Positions 9,343 through 18,775 of a DNA stretch of 64,000 nt are shown piece by piece. The notes below the pieces were generated by a model. The model did not search any database and had not been told where the DNA came from. It worked only from the letters and a program-made list of their open reading frames with translations. The stretch is from contig QCJV01000005.1 in the NCBI GenBank assembly GCA_003215795.1, positions 1 to 64,000 of the forward strand, given 5' to 3'. The stretch is from Prochlorococcus sp. AG-409-F19. GTDB lineage: Bacteria; Cyanobacteriota; Cyanobacteriia; PCC-6307; Cyanobiaceae. The position numbers and the translations under genes were made by a program. Each line of letters begins with the position of its first letter. Position 1 is the first letter of the stretch.

Positions 9343-10845
9343 ATGGCAAAGATCTACTCTTTTGATGAAATTGAAAATATACCAAAAGGTGCGGTTTTAG
9401 CTTATGGTCATTTTACTACGATTCATGCTGGTCATATAAGATATTTAAAGTATGCTAAAGAGTTAGGTTCTCACTTAACTGTGGCCCTTTTAAATGACCA
9501 GTTAAATCAGACTAAGAATGGAAGATATGCTTTTAATCAATTAGAGAGGGCTGAAGCCCTTAACCTGCTTTCAATTTCTGATTCTATATTATTAATGAAG
9601 GATGATGATCTTGAATCTGTAACAGAGAAGTTAAATCCAAAAACCTTGATTCTAGGTAAAGAATTTGAAAATACAAGTGATGAAAATATTGTTAATGCAA
9701 TAAATATTCAGAAATCGAATAAGAGAGAAGTGCAATTTCATGCTGGTGACATTCATTATGCAAATGCTGATTTATTAATTAACTCAGAAAGTGAACTATC
9801 TCTTTCAAGGCGAAAGTTGTTTCGTGAAACATGTAATAGAGAGGGTATAAAATATGAAAAGCTACTAGAGTTTATAGATTCTTGGAACAATACTCATTTA
9901 TTGGTAATTGGTGATACAATAGTTGATCAATATGCAGCTTGCGAACCAATAGGGTTAAGTGCGGAAGCTCCTGTTGTAGTAGTTAAGGAACTTAAGCAAA
10001 GAGATTTCATAGGAGGTGCTGCAATTGTTGCTTCCCATATAAGATCTTTAGGTGCTAAGTGCACTTTCTTGTCTGTAACTGGTAAAGATGATGTTGCGAA
10101 AATTGTTTCTAAGGAGTTGGATAAAAGAGATATAAAGTTTCATTTATTGGCTGATGACTCTAGACCAACTACTTTTAAAAAAAGATACTTAGTAGAAAAT
10201 CAGAAACTATTTAGAGTAAGTAGATTAGAAGATCACAAAATAGATAGTGAAATTGAAAATAAATTGATTAATCTATTACATGAATTGGCCCCATCTACTA
10301 ATGGCATAGTTATCTCTGATTTTGTTTATGGAGTTTTGACTGAAAAAATAATTGATGAAATCATTTCCCTTTCAAAGCAACATAATTTGATGGTTTTTGG
10401 TGATTTACAGTGCAGTAGTCAGGTCGGCGACATAACTAAATTTAAAGGCTTTTCACTTTTGTGTCCTAATGAGCGAGAGTCGCGCCTAGCTCTTAGAGAT
10501 CATGAATCAGGACTTGAAAAGCTTAGTCAAAAACTAATCTCGATTACCTCAACAGATAGACTTGTAATGAAGCTGGGACCAGATGGTTTTATTGTTTATG
10601 ACACCACGGCTGGGAAAATTAAAACCCAGTCTTTCCCTGCTTTATCCGTTAACCCATTAGATGTTGCTGGTGCAGGAGACTCTTTGCTTGCGGCTATGGC
10701 TACAGGCCTTTCTAGTGGTCAGTCTATGATCAGTAGTGCTGCAATTGCATGCTGTATGGCTTCTATTGCTGTAGAAACGATGGGTAATTCACCCATTTCT
10801 AAAACCACTCTATTGTTAAAGCTTACTGATGTCTTCAAGACTTAA
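9343..10845 (+). CDS. Fused nucleotidylyltransferase (N-terminal) / PfkB kinase (C-terminal), HldE/RfaE-like with reversed domain order
   Basis: N-terminal GHFTTIHAGHIRYLKYAKELG; C-terminal LLVIGDTIVDQYAACEPIGLSAEAPVVVVKE ... NPLDVAGAGDSLLAAMATGL. Confidence 0.8.
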   Translation: MAKIYSFDEIENIPKGAVLAYGHFTTIHAGHIRYLKYAKELGSHLTVALLNDQLNQTKNGRYAFNQLERAEALNLLSISDSILLMKDDDLESVTEKLNPKTLILGKEFENTSDENIVNAINIQKSNKREVQFHAGDIHYANADLLINSESELSLSRRKLFRETCNREGIKYEKLLEFIDSWNNTHLLVIGDTIVDQYAACEPIGLSAEAPVVVVKELKQRDFIGGAAIVASHIRSLGAKCTFLSVTGKDDVAKIVSKELDKRDIKFHLLADDSRPTTFKKRYLVENQKLFRVSRLEDHKIDSEIENKLINLLHELAPSTNGIVISDFVYGVLTEKIIDEIISLSKQHNLMVFGDLQCSSQVGDITKFKGFSLLCPNERESRLALRDHESGLEKLSQKLISITSTDRLVMKLGPDGFIVYDTTAGKIKTQSFPALSVNPLDVAGAGDSLLAAMATGLSSGQSMISSAAIACCMASIAVETMGNSPISKTTLLLKLTDVFKT

Positions 10846-11872
10846 CCTACAAAATAAAAGATTCCTTGTTATAGGCAGTAATAGTTTCAGTGGATCCCAC
10901 TTTGTTAATGGATTAATTAATTCATCCTGCAATGTTGTTGGTATTAGTAGGTCTAGTCAACCAAATGTTGAGTTTTTACCTTACTTATGGAGTAAGAGTG
11001 AAAATGAGAAAGAGAATCTTTCAGATGGAAATTTATTTAACTTCTATCAATATAATCTAAATACGCAATTGAAAGAAATAATGAATGTTATTGATGACTT
11101 TCAGCCTTCATATATCGTTAACTTTGCAGCGCAAGGGATGGTCGCACAAAGTTGGTTAAACCCTACCCATTGGTATAAAACTAATGTCGTTTCACAAGTA
11201 GCATTACATGATGAATTAAGGAAAAAGAAATTTATTAAGAAATACGTTCATGTAACAACACCTGAAGTTTATGGAAGCACAGATTTAGGTTGGATAAAAG
11301 AAAATTATAATTTTGCTCCAAGTACACCATATGCTGTAAGTAGAGCAGCTTGTGATCTTCATCTACTTAGTTTTTTTAAAGCATATGATTTTCCTGTTGT
11401 TTTTACTAGAGCGGCTAATGTGTATGGACCTGGACAGCAGCTTTATAGAATAATACCAAGAACATTATTGAGTGCACTTACTAATCAAAAGATGGAACTT
11501 CATGGAGCTGGAATATCAGAGAGATCTTTTATATATATCAAAGATGTAGTTGATGCTACTATTCAAATTGCTATTGATGCTGAGCCTGGAACAACCTGGC
11601 ATATTTCAACTAAAGAAGCATTATCTATTAGAAATCTTGTTGAAAATATTATCTCCCAAGTTGGTTCTGATTTTGATCAGATTGTTGAAGTAGGGAAAGA
11701 ACGGCTAGGTAAAGATCAAAATTATCTTTTGGATAGTTCTAAATTGAGACAGAAATTTAATTGGAAAGAAAATTATACTTTGAAAGAAGGTATTTCTCTA
11801 ACTATGGATTGGGTAAGAAGTAATCTGATATTATTTGAAAAGTTGCCCTGGAGTTATCAGCACAAGCTATGA
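10829..11872 (+). CDS. NAD-dependent epimerase/dehydratase (4,6-dehydratase-like)
   Basis: TTPEVYGS, TPYAVSRAACD, RAANVYGPGQQLYRIIPR. Confidence 0.75.
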   Translation: MSSRLNLQNKRFLVIGSNSFSGSHFVNGLINSSCNVVGISRSSQPNVEFLPYLWSKSENEKENLSDGNLFNFYQYNLNTQLKEIMNVIDDFQPSYIVNFAAQGMVAQSWLNPTHWYKTNVVSQVALHDELRKKKFIKKYVHVTTPEVYGSTDLGWIKENYNFAPSTPYAVSRAACDLHLLSFFKAYDFPVVFTRAANVYGPGQQLYRIIPRTLLSALTNQKMELHGAGISERSFIYIKDVVDATIQIAIDAEPGTTWHISTKEALSIRNLVENIISQVGSDFDQIVEVGKERLGKDQNYLLDSSKLRQKFNWKENYTLKEGISLTMDWVRSNLILFEKLPWSYQHKL

Positions 11873-12807
11873 AGATTTTAGTTACCGGAGGTTGTGGTTA
11901 TAAAGGCTCTGTGTTAATCCCCCTTCTTTTAAAAGATGGTCATGAGGTTACATCAATAGATACTCAGTGGTTTGGTAATTATTTGCCAAAGCATCAAAAT
12001 TTCACAAATATAAAAATGGATATCAGGGACATAGATAATATTCCTTTAGAAGGAAAGGAAGTTGTAATTCATTTAGCGAATATTGCAAATGACCCTGCCG
12101 TTGAATTAAATCCAACTCTTAGCTGGGAAGTAAATGTTCTTGCAGGTCAGCAATTAATTGAGCAGTCAAAAAGATTAGGTGTCAAACAATTTATTTTTGC
12201 AAGTTCAGGAAGTGTATATGGTGTTAAAGAAGAACTTAATGTCACAGAAGATCTTGAATTAGTTCCTATTTCTGTTTATAATAAAACAAAGATGGTAGCG
12301 GAAAGAGTATTCCTATCCTATAGAGAGGATATGCAAGTTCATTGCATTAGGCCAGCTACCGTTTGTGGCCTATCCCCTAGAATGAGATTAGATGTAAGCG
12401 TAAATATGTTTACTTATCAAGCACTAAAAAATAGTAAAATGACGGTTTTTGGAGGCTTGCAAACTAGACCAAATATTCATATAAAGGATATAGCCAATAT
12501 ATATAGACATTTTATAGCAAATAGGAATATAGAATCAGGCTGCTATAATGCTGGCTTTGAGAATATATCTATTTTGGATATTGCCAAAATGATTCAAAAA
12601 AAAGTTTCCTCAGAAATTATTATTTCTGAGTCAAATGACCCTAGATCTTATAGGCAGGATTCAACTAAATTACTTAATACAGGTTTTCAGCCTCAGTATT
12701 CAGTCCAGTCTGCAATAGATGAAATCACTGAAGCTTATAGAAATTCAAATCTTCCTGATTCTGATAATTGTTATACAGTTAAATGGATGAAGACTTTGAA
12801 CTTGTGA
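11869..12807 (+). CDS. NAD-dependent epimerase/dehydratase
   Basis: KILVTGGCGYKGSVLIPLLL, ASSGSVYG, YNKTK. Confidence 0.8.
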   Translation: MKILVTGGCGYKGSVLIPLLLKDGHEVTSIDTQWFGNYLPKHQNFTNIKMDIRDIDNIPLEGKEVVIHLANIANDPAVELNPTLSWEVNVLAGQQLIEQSKRLGVKQFIFASSGSVYGVKEELNVTEDLELVPISVYNKTKMVAERVFLSYREDMQVHCIRPATVCGLSPRMRLDVSVNMFTYQALKNSKMTVFGGLQTRPNIHIKDIANIYRHFIANRNIESGCYNAGFENISILDIAKMIQKKVSSEIIISESNDPRSYRQDSTKLLNTGFQPQYSVQSAIDEITEAYRNSNLPDSDNCYTVKWMKTLNL

Positions 12808-12835
12808 TAGATTAATTTTAATAGAGGAAATTGCT

Positions 12836-13843
12836 ATGGATATAAAAGACAAAACCAAATTAGACTTAGCTCTAGATAAAGAGATACTGTTCAATATTTA
12901 TTATGTTATGAGAAGAATCCGTGCTGTAGAAGAAAAGATAGTTGAGGAGTATCCGAAAAAACAAATCAGATGCCCAACTCATCTTTCTATTGGTCAAGAA
13001 GGAGTTCCCGCAGCTTTAGCGCAAGTTGTAACAAAGCATGACTATGCAATAAGTACTCATAGAGGCCATGCTCATTATCTTGCAAAGGGGGGTGACTTGG
13101 ACAAAATGATTGCTGAGTTATATGGCAAAGAATGTGGCTGCTCTAAAGGTAAAGGAGGATCGATGCATCTAATTGATGTCGAGCAAGGCTTTATGGGAAC
13201 TTCAGCAATTGTTGGTAATAGCATCCCTTTAGGAGTTGGATTGGCTTTGTCTTTAGAACTTAAAGGCTTAAAAAACATTTCCTGTATTTTCTTAGGAGAT
13301 GGAGCTATCGAAGAAGGATCATTTTATGAATCATTAAACTTTGCTGTTTTACGAAAATTACCAACACTTTTTATTTGTGAGAATAACTTATACTCTGTAT
13401 ATAGTCCTCTAGATGTAAGACAACCTATAGATAGGCAGATTCATACAATAGCTGAGGCTGTTGGAGCAAAAACAGCTTGTTGTGACGGCAATAATGTAAT
13501 TGATTCATATGAAACTTTAAATACGATTTGTCAGGAGATTCGGTCTGGCTCTGGGCCATGGTTTGTTGAATTTGAAACTTATAGATGGAGAGAACATTGT
13601 GGTTATAATTATGATAATGACATTGGTTATAGGACAGAAGAAGAGTATGAAACGTGGAAAAGAAGGGATCCTATAAAAACTTTTGTTGATTATTTAAAAA
13701 ATAACTACTCTATTGAGGTTGTAAATAAGTTGGAACAGATCGATCAAAATATTTTTAAGGAAGTTGAAGAGGCTTTTGAAAAAGCTAAGAAAGCTTCATA
13801 CCCTGATCCCAGTCATGCTTATACTTCAATATACTGCCAATAA
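12836..13843 (+). CDS. Thiamine-diphosphate dehydrogenase E1 alpha-like subunit
   Basis: YRGH-type segment STHRGHAHYLAKGGD, ThDP motif GDGAIEEGSFYESLNFAVLRKLPTLFICENN. Confidence 0.85.
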   Translation: MDIKDKTKLDLALDKEILFNIYYVMRRIRAVEEKIVEEYPKKQIRCPTHLSIGQEGVPAALAQVVTKHDYAISTHRGHAHYLAKGGDLDKMIAELYGKECGCSKGKGGSMHLIDVEQGFMGTSAIVGNSIPLGVGLALSLELKGLKNISCIFLGDGAIEEGSFYESLNFAVLRKLPTLFICENNLYSVYSPLDVRQPIDRQIHTIAEAVGAKTACCDGNNVIDSYETLNTICQEIRSGSGPWFVEFETYRWREHCGYNYDNDIGYRTEEEYETWKRRDPIKTFVDYLKNNYSIEVVNKLEQIDQNIFKEVEEAFEKAKKASYPDPSHAYTSIYCQ

Positions 13844-13855
13844 TATTCTTTTGAT

Positions 13856-14911
13856 ATGACAAAGATAACCTTTGGCAAAGCTATTAATTCAGCTATTGAC
13901 CAAGCAATGGCATTAGATAAATCTGTAATTTGTTATGGTTTAGGAGCTACTGATCCAAAGGGCATTTTTGGAACAACACTTGGATTAGAAAAGAAATATG
14001 GAAAAAAAAGAGTCTTTGATATGCCTACTTCTGAAAATGCAATGACAGGAGTCGGTATTGGGGCCTCTATGGTAGGAATTAAACCTGTAATGACTCATCA
14101 AAGGCTTGATTTCTTTCTACTTGCTCTTGACCAATTAGTTAATGGGGCAGCAAAAATGCATTATATGTTTGGCGGCACAGTAAATATTCCAATTACTATA
14201 AGACTTATTCTTGGCAGAGGATGGGGACAGGGACCTACACATTCTCAGAATCTCCAAGCTTGGTTTGCCCATATCCCGGGGTTGAAGGTTGTAATGCCTA
14301 GTTCTCCTGAAGATGCAAAGGGATTGTTGATAAGTTCTATTTTTGATCCAAATCCAGTTGTCTTCTTAGAACATCGATGGCTTCATAATACTGTTGGTGA
14401 AGTTCCTGATAATGATTTCAGAATAGAAATAGGAACCTCAAAAAAACTAGTAGATGGTAATGATATAACAATTGTATCTATGTCTTACCTGACAATTGAG
14501 GCTCAAATTGCAGAGAAATATTTGCGGAAAAATGGAGTATCAGTTGACTTAATTGACTTAAGGTCAATTAAGCCGATTGATATGAAGGCTATAAGTGAAT
14601 CCTTAAAAAAAACAGGTAAAATATTAGTATTAGATACTGGATTTACGACTTGCTCTGTATCTTCAGATATTATATCTAGAGTTTTAATAAATAACTTTGA
14701 ATTCCTTACCCATCCACCAGCTCAAATTGCAATGCCTGATGTCCCTGAGCCAACAAGTTTTGGATTAACTAAAAGTTTTTACAAGAGAGCTGCTGATATA
14801 GCAAAAAAAGTCTTAGACATGATGGGAATTGACTCACTAGACCCTTTTAATGATTTACCTCCTCCAGCCCCCCATGATGTTCCAGGTGATTGGTTTAAGG
14901 GACCTTTTTAG
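13856..14911 (+). CDS. Transketolase-like E1 beta subunit partner
   Basis: DMPTSENAMTGVGIGASMVGIKPVM; immediately follows the E1 alpha-like gene. Confidence 0.85.
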   Translation: MTKITFGKAINSAIDQAMALDKSVICYGLGATDPKGIFGTTLGLEKKYGKKRVFDMPTSENAMTGVGIGASMVGIKPVMTHQRLDFFLLALDQLVNGAAKMHYMFGGTVNIPITIRLILGRGWGQGPTHSQNLQAWFAHIPGLKVVMPSSPEDAKGLLISSIFDPNPVVFLEHRWLHNTVGEVPDNDFRIEIGTSKKLVDGNDITIVSMSYLTIEAQIAEKYLRKNGVSVDLIDLRSIKPIDMKAISESLKKTGKILVLDTGFTTCSVSSDIISRVLINNFEFLTHPPAQIAMPDVPEPTSFGLTKSFYKRAADIAKKVLDMMGIDSLDPFNDLPPPAPHDVPGDWFKGPF

Positions 14912-14946
14912 CAATACTTATCAATAAAGGGATGATTCCTTAAATT

Positions 14947-15207
14947 ATGCTTACCAATTATTCTTTAACTGTTTTAGTCCGAGCTCATATAATACCGACA
15001 CATTAATTAGAGCATTAGGCTCAGTATCTAAACAGACAATATCCAAAGAAATAGAAGTTATAATTTCAGCTGATTGTTCTCCAAAAGCAATATCTAGAGA
15101 AAAGGTTTAGGACTTTAATTCTTCTTTTAAGAAATTAAAATTTCATACCCAACAAGTTAATCTTTTAATATTCTTGAACCCTGCTTGCCCATATAATACT
15201 GTATAAC
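14947..15207 (+). pseudogene. Decayed family 2 glycosyltransferase, N-terminal fragment
   Basis: MLTNYSLTVLVRAH then frameshift to NTDTLIRALGSVSKQTISKEIEVIISADCSPKAISREKV, in-frame stop at 15108-15110. Confidence 0.6.
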
Positions 15208-15214
15208 AGCTTAT

Positions 15215-15535
15215 TATATATTTTTGTAGTAGGATTTTTAAGGCTATGAAAATATCTGTACGAAAGGTTTCTAACTCAATTAGCTGAAAATAGAAATCTA
15301 AATGAGATTTATAATTTTGGCCCTGCTAAACCAATAAAAATGCCTAATATTATAGAATATGGAAAACAAACATTAAACTCAATACTATAGAGCTCATATA
15401 TTGACATCCTATTATTTGAAAAGACAATGTAAAACAACGATTTTTGGATGAATTTGAACAAATTATTTTCTTTTGGATTTGAACCTCGCTACACTATTAA
15501 GCAAATAATCGAGGATTTTGCATTTGATTAGGTAT
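15215..15535 (+). pseudogene. Decayed SDR, probably CDP-glucose 4,6-dehydratase (RfbG-like), C-terminal part
   Basis: YLYERFLTQLAENRNLNEIYNFGPAKPIKMPNIIEYGKQTLNSIL* and NLNKLFSFGFEPRYTIKQIIEDFAFD*; interrupted frames, directly upstream of rfbH. Confidence 0.5.
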
Positions 15536-15624
15536 TTATTGGTCAGATTTGAAGCAAGCTATTTTTGGCTTATAATGAGAAAGGTCTTGGATCAAAAAAT
15601 TATTACTAATACAACGTTGGAATT

Positions 15625-16947
15625 ATGTCAATAAATAACTTAGTTGATGACTTCCTTGAGTCATTAGATCCCACTAATGAGGATCTTTTCTCATATCTTG
15701 CGAATAAGGGATGGAGCAATGGAGATCCAATATATTACTCAGGTCCTTATTGGGACCAAAAGGAAATATCAGCAGCCATAGGATCTTTGCTAAATGCAAA
15801 GTGGCTTTCATCTGGAGAGCAAGTTAATAAATTTGAAGTTGAATTTTCTAGAAAGTTTGAGTTTAAAAGCTCTCTTATGGTCAATTCAGGCTCTTCTGCA
15901 AATCTTGTTATGATTGCAGCTTTAAAAGAATATTTTGAGTGGGATGACTATGATGAAATTATTGTTTGTGCATGTGGTTTTCCTACTACAATAAACCCTA
16001 TATTACAGAATAAATTAAAACCTGTTTTTGTAGACATTGATTTTGACGATCTTAATTGGTCTTTAGATGAATTGGAAAAAAAAATAACAAATAGAACTAA
16101 AGCATTATTTTCTTCACCAGTTTTGGGTAATCCATATGATATGGATAAATTATTTGAAATTATTAATCAGTATAAGATTCATTATATAGCAGATAATTGT
16201 GATAGTCTTGGTAGTAAATGGAAAGGGGATTACCTGACAAAGAACTCTGTAGCCTCTTCGTGTTCTTTTTATCCTGCCCATCATATAACTACAATTGAAG
16301 GAGGCATGGTTTCTTCTAATATTCCGGAGGTTATTAGTCTGGCTAGGAGTTTTGCTTGGTGGGGAAGAGCTTGTTATTGTGTAGGCGCTCAGAATAAATT
16401 ATCAAATGGTGTTTGTGGTAAAAGGTTTAGTAAATGGTTACAAAATTACGACAGAGAGATAGATCACAAATATGTATTTAGTGTGCAAGGATATAACCTT
16501 AAGCCCATAGATATGCTTGGCGCAATAGGCTTAGTTCAACTTAGTAAATACGATCATATACATCGTATTAGAAGACAAAACAAAGATAAACTTAGTGATA
16601 TATTTGAAAAAATACCTGGATTACGAGTTGTCAAGGAAAAAACTAATGCAGAAACTTCATGGTTTGGGGTCCCCATTGTGTGTGATGATGATGACCCAAA
16701 ATCTACGCTAAAGTCTCAATTGGTTCAGTTTTTAGAAGAGAATAAACTTCAAACTAGAAATTATTTTGCTGGTAATATCCTTAAACACCCAGCTTATAAA
16801 GGGATGGAAGATCCCAATGATTTTCCAAATGCATCTAAAGTTCTTGATAATGTTTTCTTCGTAGGATGTTCACCAGTAATTACAGAAGCAATGATTGATA
16901 GAATTGAGGAAATAGTCGATAATTTTGTTATAAACCTAAGTAATTAG
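15625..16947 (+). CDS. rfbH: RfbH-type (E1) PMP/[2Fe-2S]-dependent 3-dehydrase
   Basis: DegT fold; active-site Lys replaced by His in SFYPAHHITTIEGG; cysteines at C-X57-C-X1-C-X11-C (DNCDS ... RACYC ... VCGKRF). Confidence 0.88.
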   Translation: MSINNLVDDFLESLDPTNEDLFSYLANKGWSNGDPIYYSGPYWDQKEISAAIGSLLNAKWLSSGEQVNKFEVEFSRKFEFKSSLMVNSGSSANLVMIAALKEYFEWDDYDEIIVCACGFPTTINPILQNKLKPVFVDIDFDDLNWSLDELEKKITNRTKALFSSPVLGNPYDMDKLFEIINQYKIHYIADNCDSLGSKWKGDYLTKNSVASSCSFYPAHHITTIEGGMVSSNIPEVISLARSFAWWGRACYCVGAQNKLSNGVCGKRFSKWLQNYDREIDHKYVFSVQGYNLKPIDMLGAIGLVQLSKYDHIHRIRRQNKDKLSDIFEKIPGLRVVKEKTNAETSWFGVPIVCDDDDPKSTLKSQLVQFLEENKLQTRNYFAGNILKHPAYKGMEDPNDFPNASKVLDNVFFVGCSPVITEAMIDRIEEIVDNFVINLSN

Positions 16948-16959
16948 AAATAACTGATT

Positions 16960-17754
16960 TCAACTGTTATTTAAATTTCTTCTTAGCCTATAAAAATCTT
17001 TATCTTTTTCAAAAAGTCTTCTTAGGTTTTCTTCAGTTAGTATGTCGTAAACAGAAGAAAAGTTTCTCCCCCCAACTAGTTCTTTTGGGAGAGATATTAA
17101 TGAATATATATCGTCCAAGACTTTTTCAATTGTGTTGAGCTTCTGGGGGGAGTTCAGCATATTTATAGTTTTCTTATAATTCATTCCAGCATTGGCTTTT
17201 GCTTTTAAAGTAGCAGCATGGATTTTTGTTTTAACCCAACCAGGGCCTAATATTGTGCATTTTAAATCTTCTATCTCATAGTCTATTAGTTCTACTGCTT
17301 TAATTAAAGCTATTTTACCTAGAGTTTGAGCAGAATATGCCGGCGTTGCATTATTAGTACCACCCCCTGCAAAGAATATTGCATTAGAGGTGAAATTCTT
17401 TTTCCTGTAAGGTAAAGCTTTCATTAAAGCAGCTATTTGATTAGTAGAGTTATTAGTTACACCTTCGACCCAATCTTTTGGATCTAAATCTTCAATTCTT
17501 CCAACGGGTTCTTGAGTTCCTATGCAAGATATAAATAATTCCCATGTAGAAATCTCAGACAGCCAATTTGTAAATGTAGTTGAGTTGAAATCTTTTATAT
17601 TTAACTTTATTAAATTTTGCTCTGGAAGGATACTTCTGTTTGGTTTGGTTGTATTATATGTCCCAAAAACATTGTAACCTTTATTTGCTAGAGATTCTAC
17701 AAGCCTTGCTCCAATATCTGAAGTGGCAGAAAGGACAATTGCGTTCATTAACAC
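16960..17754 (-). CDS. SDR-family oxidoreductase
   Basis: AIVLSATSDIGARLVESLANKGYNVFGTYN; SCIGTQEPVG; GPGWVKTKIHAATL. Confidence 0.7.
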   Translation of the reverse strand: MLMNAIVLSATSDIGARLVESLANKGYNVFGTYNTTKPNRSILPEQNLIKLNIKDFNSTTFTNWLSEISTWELFISCIGTQEPVGRIEDLDPKDWVEGVTNNSTNQIAALMKALPYRKKNFTSNAIFFAGGGTNNATPAYSAQTLGKIALIKAVELIDYEIEDLKCTILGPGWVKTKIHAATLKAKANAGMNYKKTINMLNSPQKLNTIEKVLDDIYSLISLPKELVGGRNFSSVYDILTEENLRRLFEKDKDFYRLRRNLNNS

Positions 17755-17862
17755 TTAATTTCTACCATTCATTGATTTTCCCAGAATCTGCAATTTTATG
17801 CAAGTATTGAAAGTTGAATTTTATGTTATATTATAATTAGAAAAATAATAATTCATTGATAT

Positions 17863-18651
17863 ATGTCTAAAACACACCCGGGCTTGGATATCGTCAGCAA
17901 TTTCTATACAAGCGATAAGTCTGAATCAATAAGAAAACTTTTTGATAAAGGTTATATTATAATTAAAAATAATATCTCTTTTGCAAAATGTGAGGAGTTA
18001 ATTACTAGCTTGAATGGTATTCGAAATAAATATCCTTATCATATAGAAAGTAGCAATACATATGCAGGAGTATTTAGAAGTCCTTTTATATTCTTTAATA
18101 GTTATAGGGATCTTATGCTTAATAGTATAATTCATTCTCATTTGAAGGAAATATTTCCTTGTAAATATCAATTACACTTAAATAGATGTGTAGAGAATAA
18201 GCCAAATAAAATAGCAGCAACTGTAGAATGGCATAGAGATATCCCTTATATTCATACACCCAATTCATACCCCCTAAGCATTAGTGCTTTAACATTTTTA
18301 AGTCCATCTAAAGCTACTCAGATAGAGTTATTGCTAGATTCTCACATAAAGCACTTTTATTCTTTGGGAGATGCTGATGTATTAAGTCTCAATCCAAAAC
18401 CAGGAGATACAATATTATTTGATTCTAATTTGATACATAGGACCCTCCCGACTGTTTCCAGTGTTTATTATAATTTATATATGTTTAGTAGTCCAATTAT
18501 TAAACCAGTTGTTGATTACTCATCAGAATCAGTTAAGAAATTAATTTCTAGTATTCCTTATAGGCTCGAAGAAGTTTTTAAGCTTATAGGTTATGAATTC
18601 TTAGTTCCAAGGGATGACCTTGAGTATATGAATAATAAACAGAATACATAA
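17863..18651 (+). CDS. Phytanoyl-CoA dioxygenase-like Fe(II)/2OG protein
   Basis: EWHRDIPYIH (HxD) and PGDTILFDSNLIHRTLP (distal His). Confidence 0.6.
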   Translation: MSKTHPGLDIVSNFYTSDKSESIRKLFDKGYIIIKNNISFAKCEELITSLNGIRNKYPYHIESSNTYAGVFRSPFIFFNSYRDLMLNSIIHSHLKEIFPCKYQLHLNRCVENKPNKIAATVEWHRDIPYIHTPNSYPLSISALTFLSPSKATQIELLLDSHIKHFYSLGDADVLSLNPKPGDTILFDSNLIHRTLPTVSSVYYNLYMFSSPIIKPVVDYSSESVKKLISSIPYRLEEVFKLIGYEFLVPRDDLEYMNNKQNT

Positions 18652-18775
18652 ATATTATATATACTCATTTACTTCTTTATAACAGGCTTTTCCTCAGATT
18701 CTTTTAAACTCAAAGCAGATTTTTTATCGTAGGTGGTGACTTTTCCTTTGACGAAGTTTTCATGCTATATTAAAG

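Noticed and set aside
13075-13278. Antisense ORF of 67 aa
   Set aside because: Shadow of the E1 alpha-like ThDP gene
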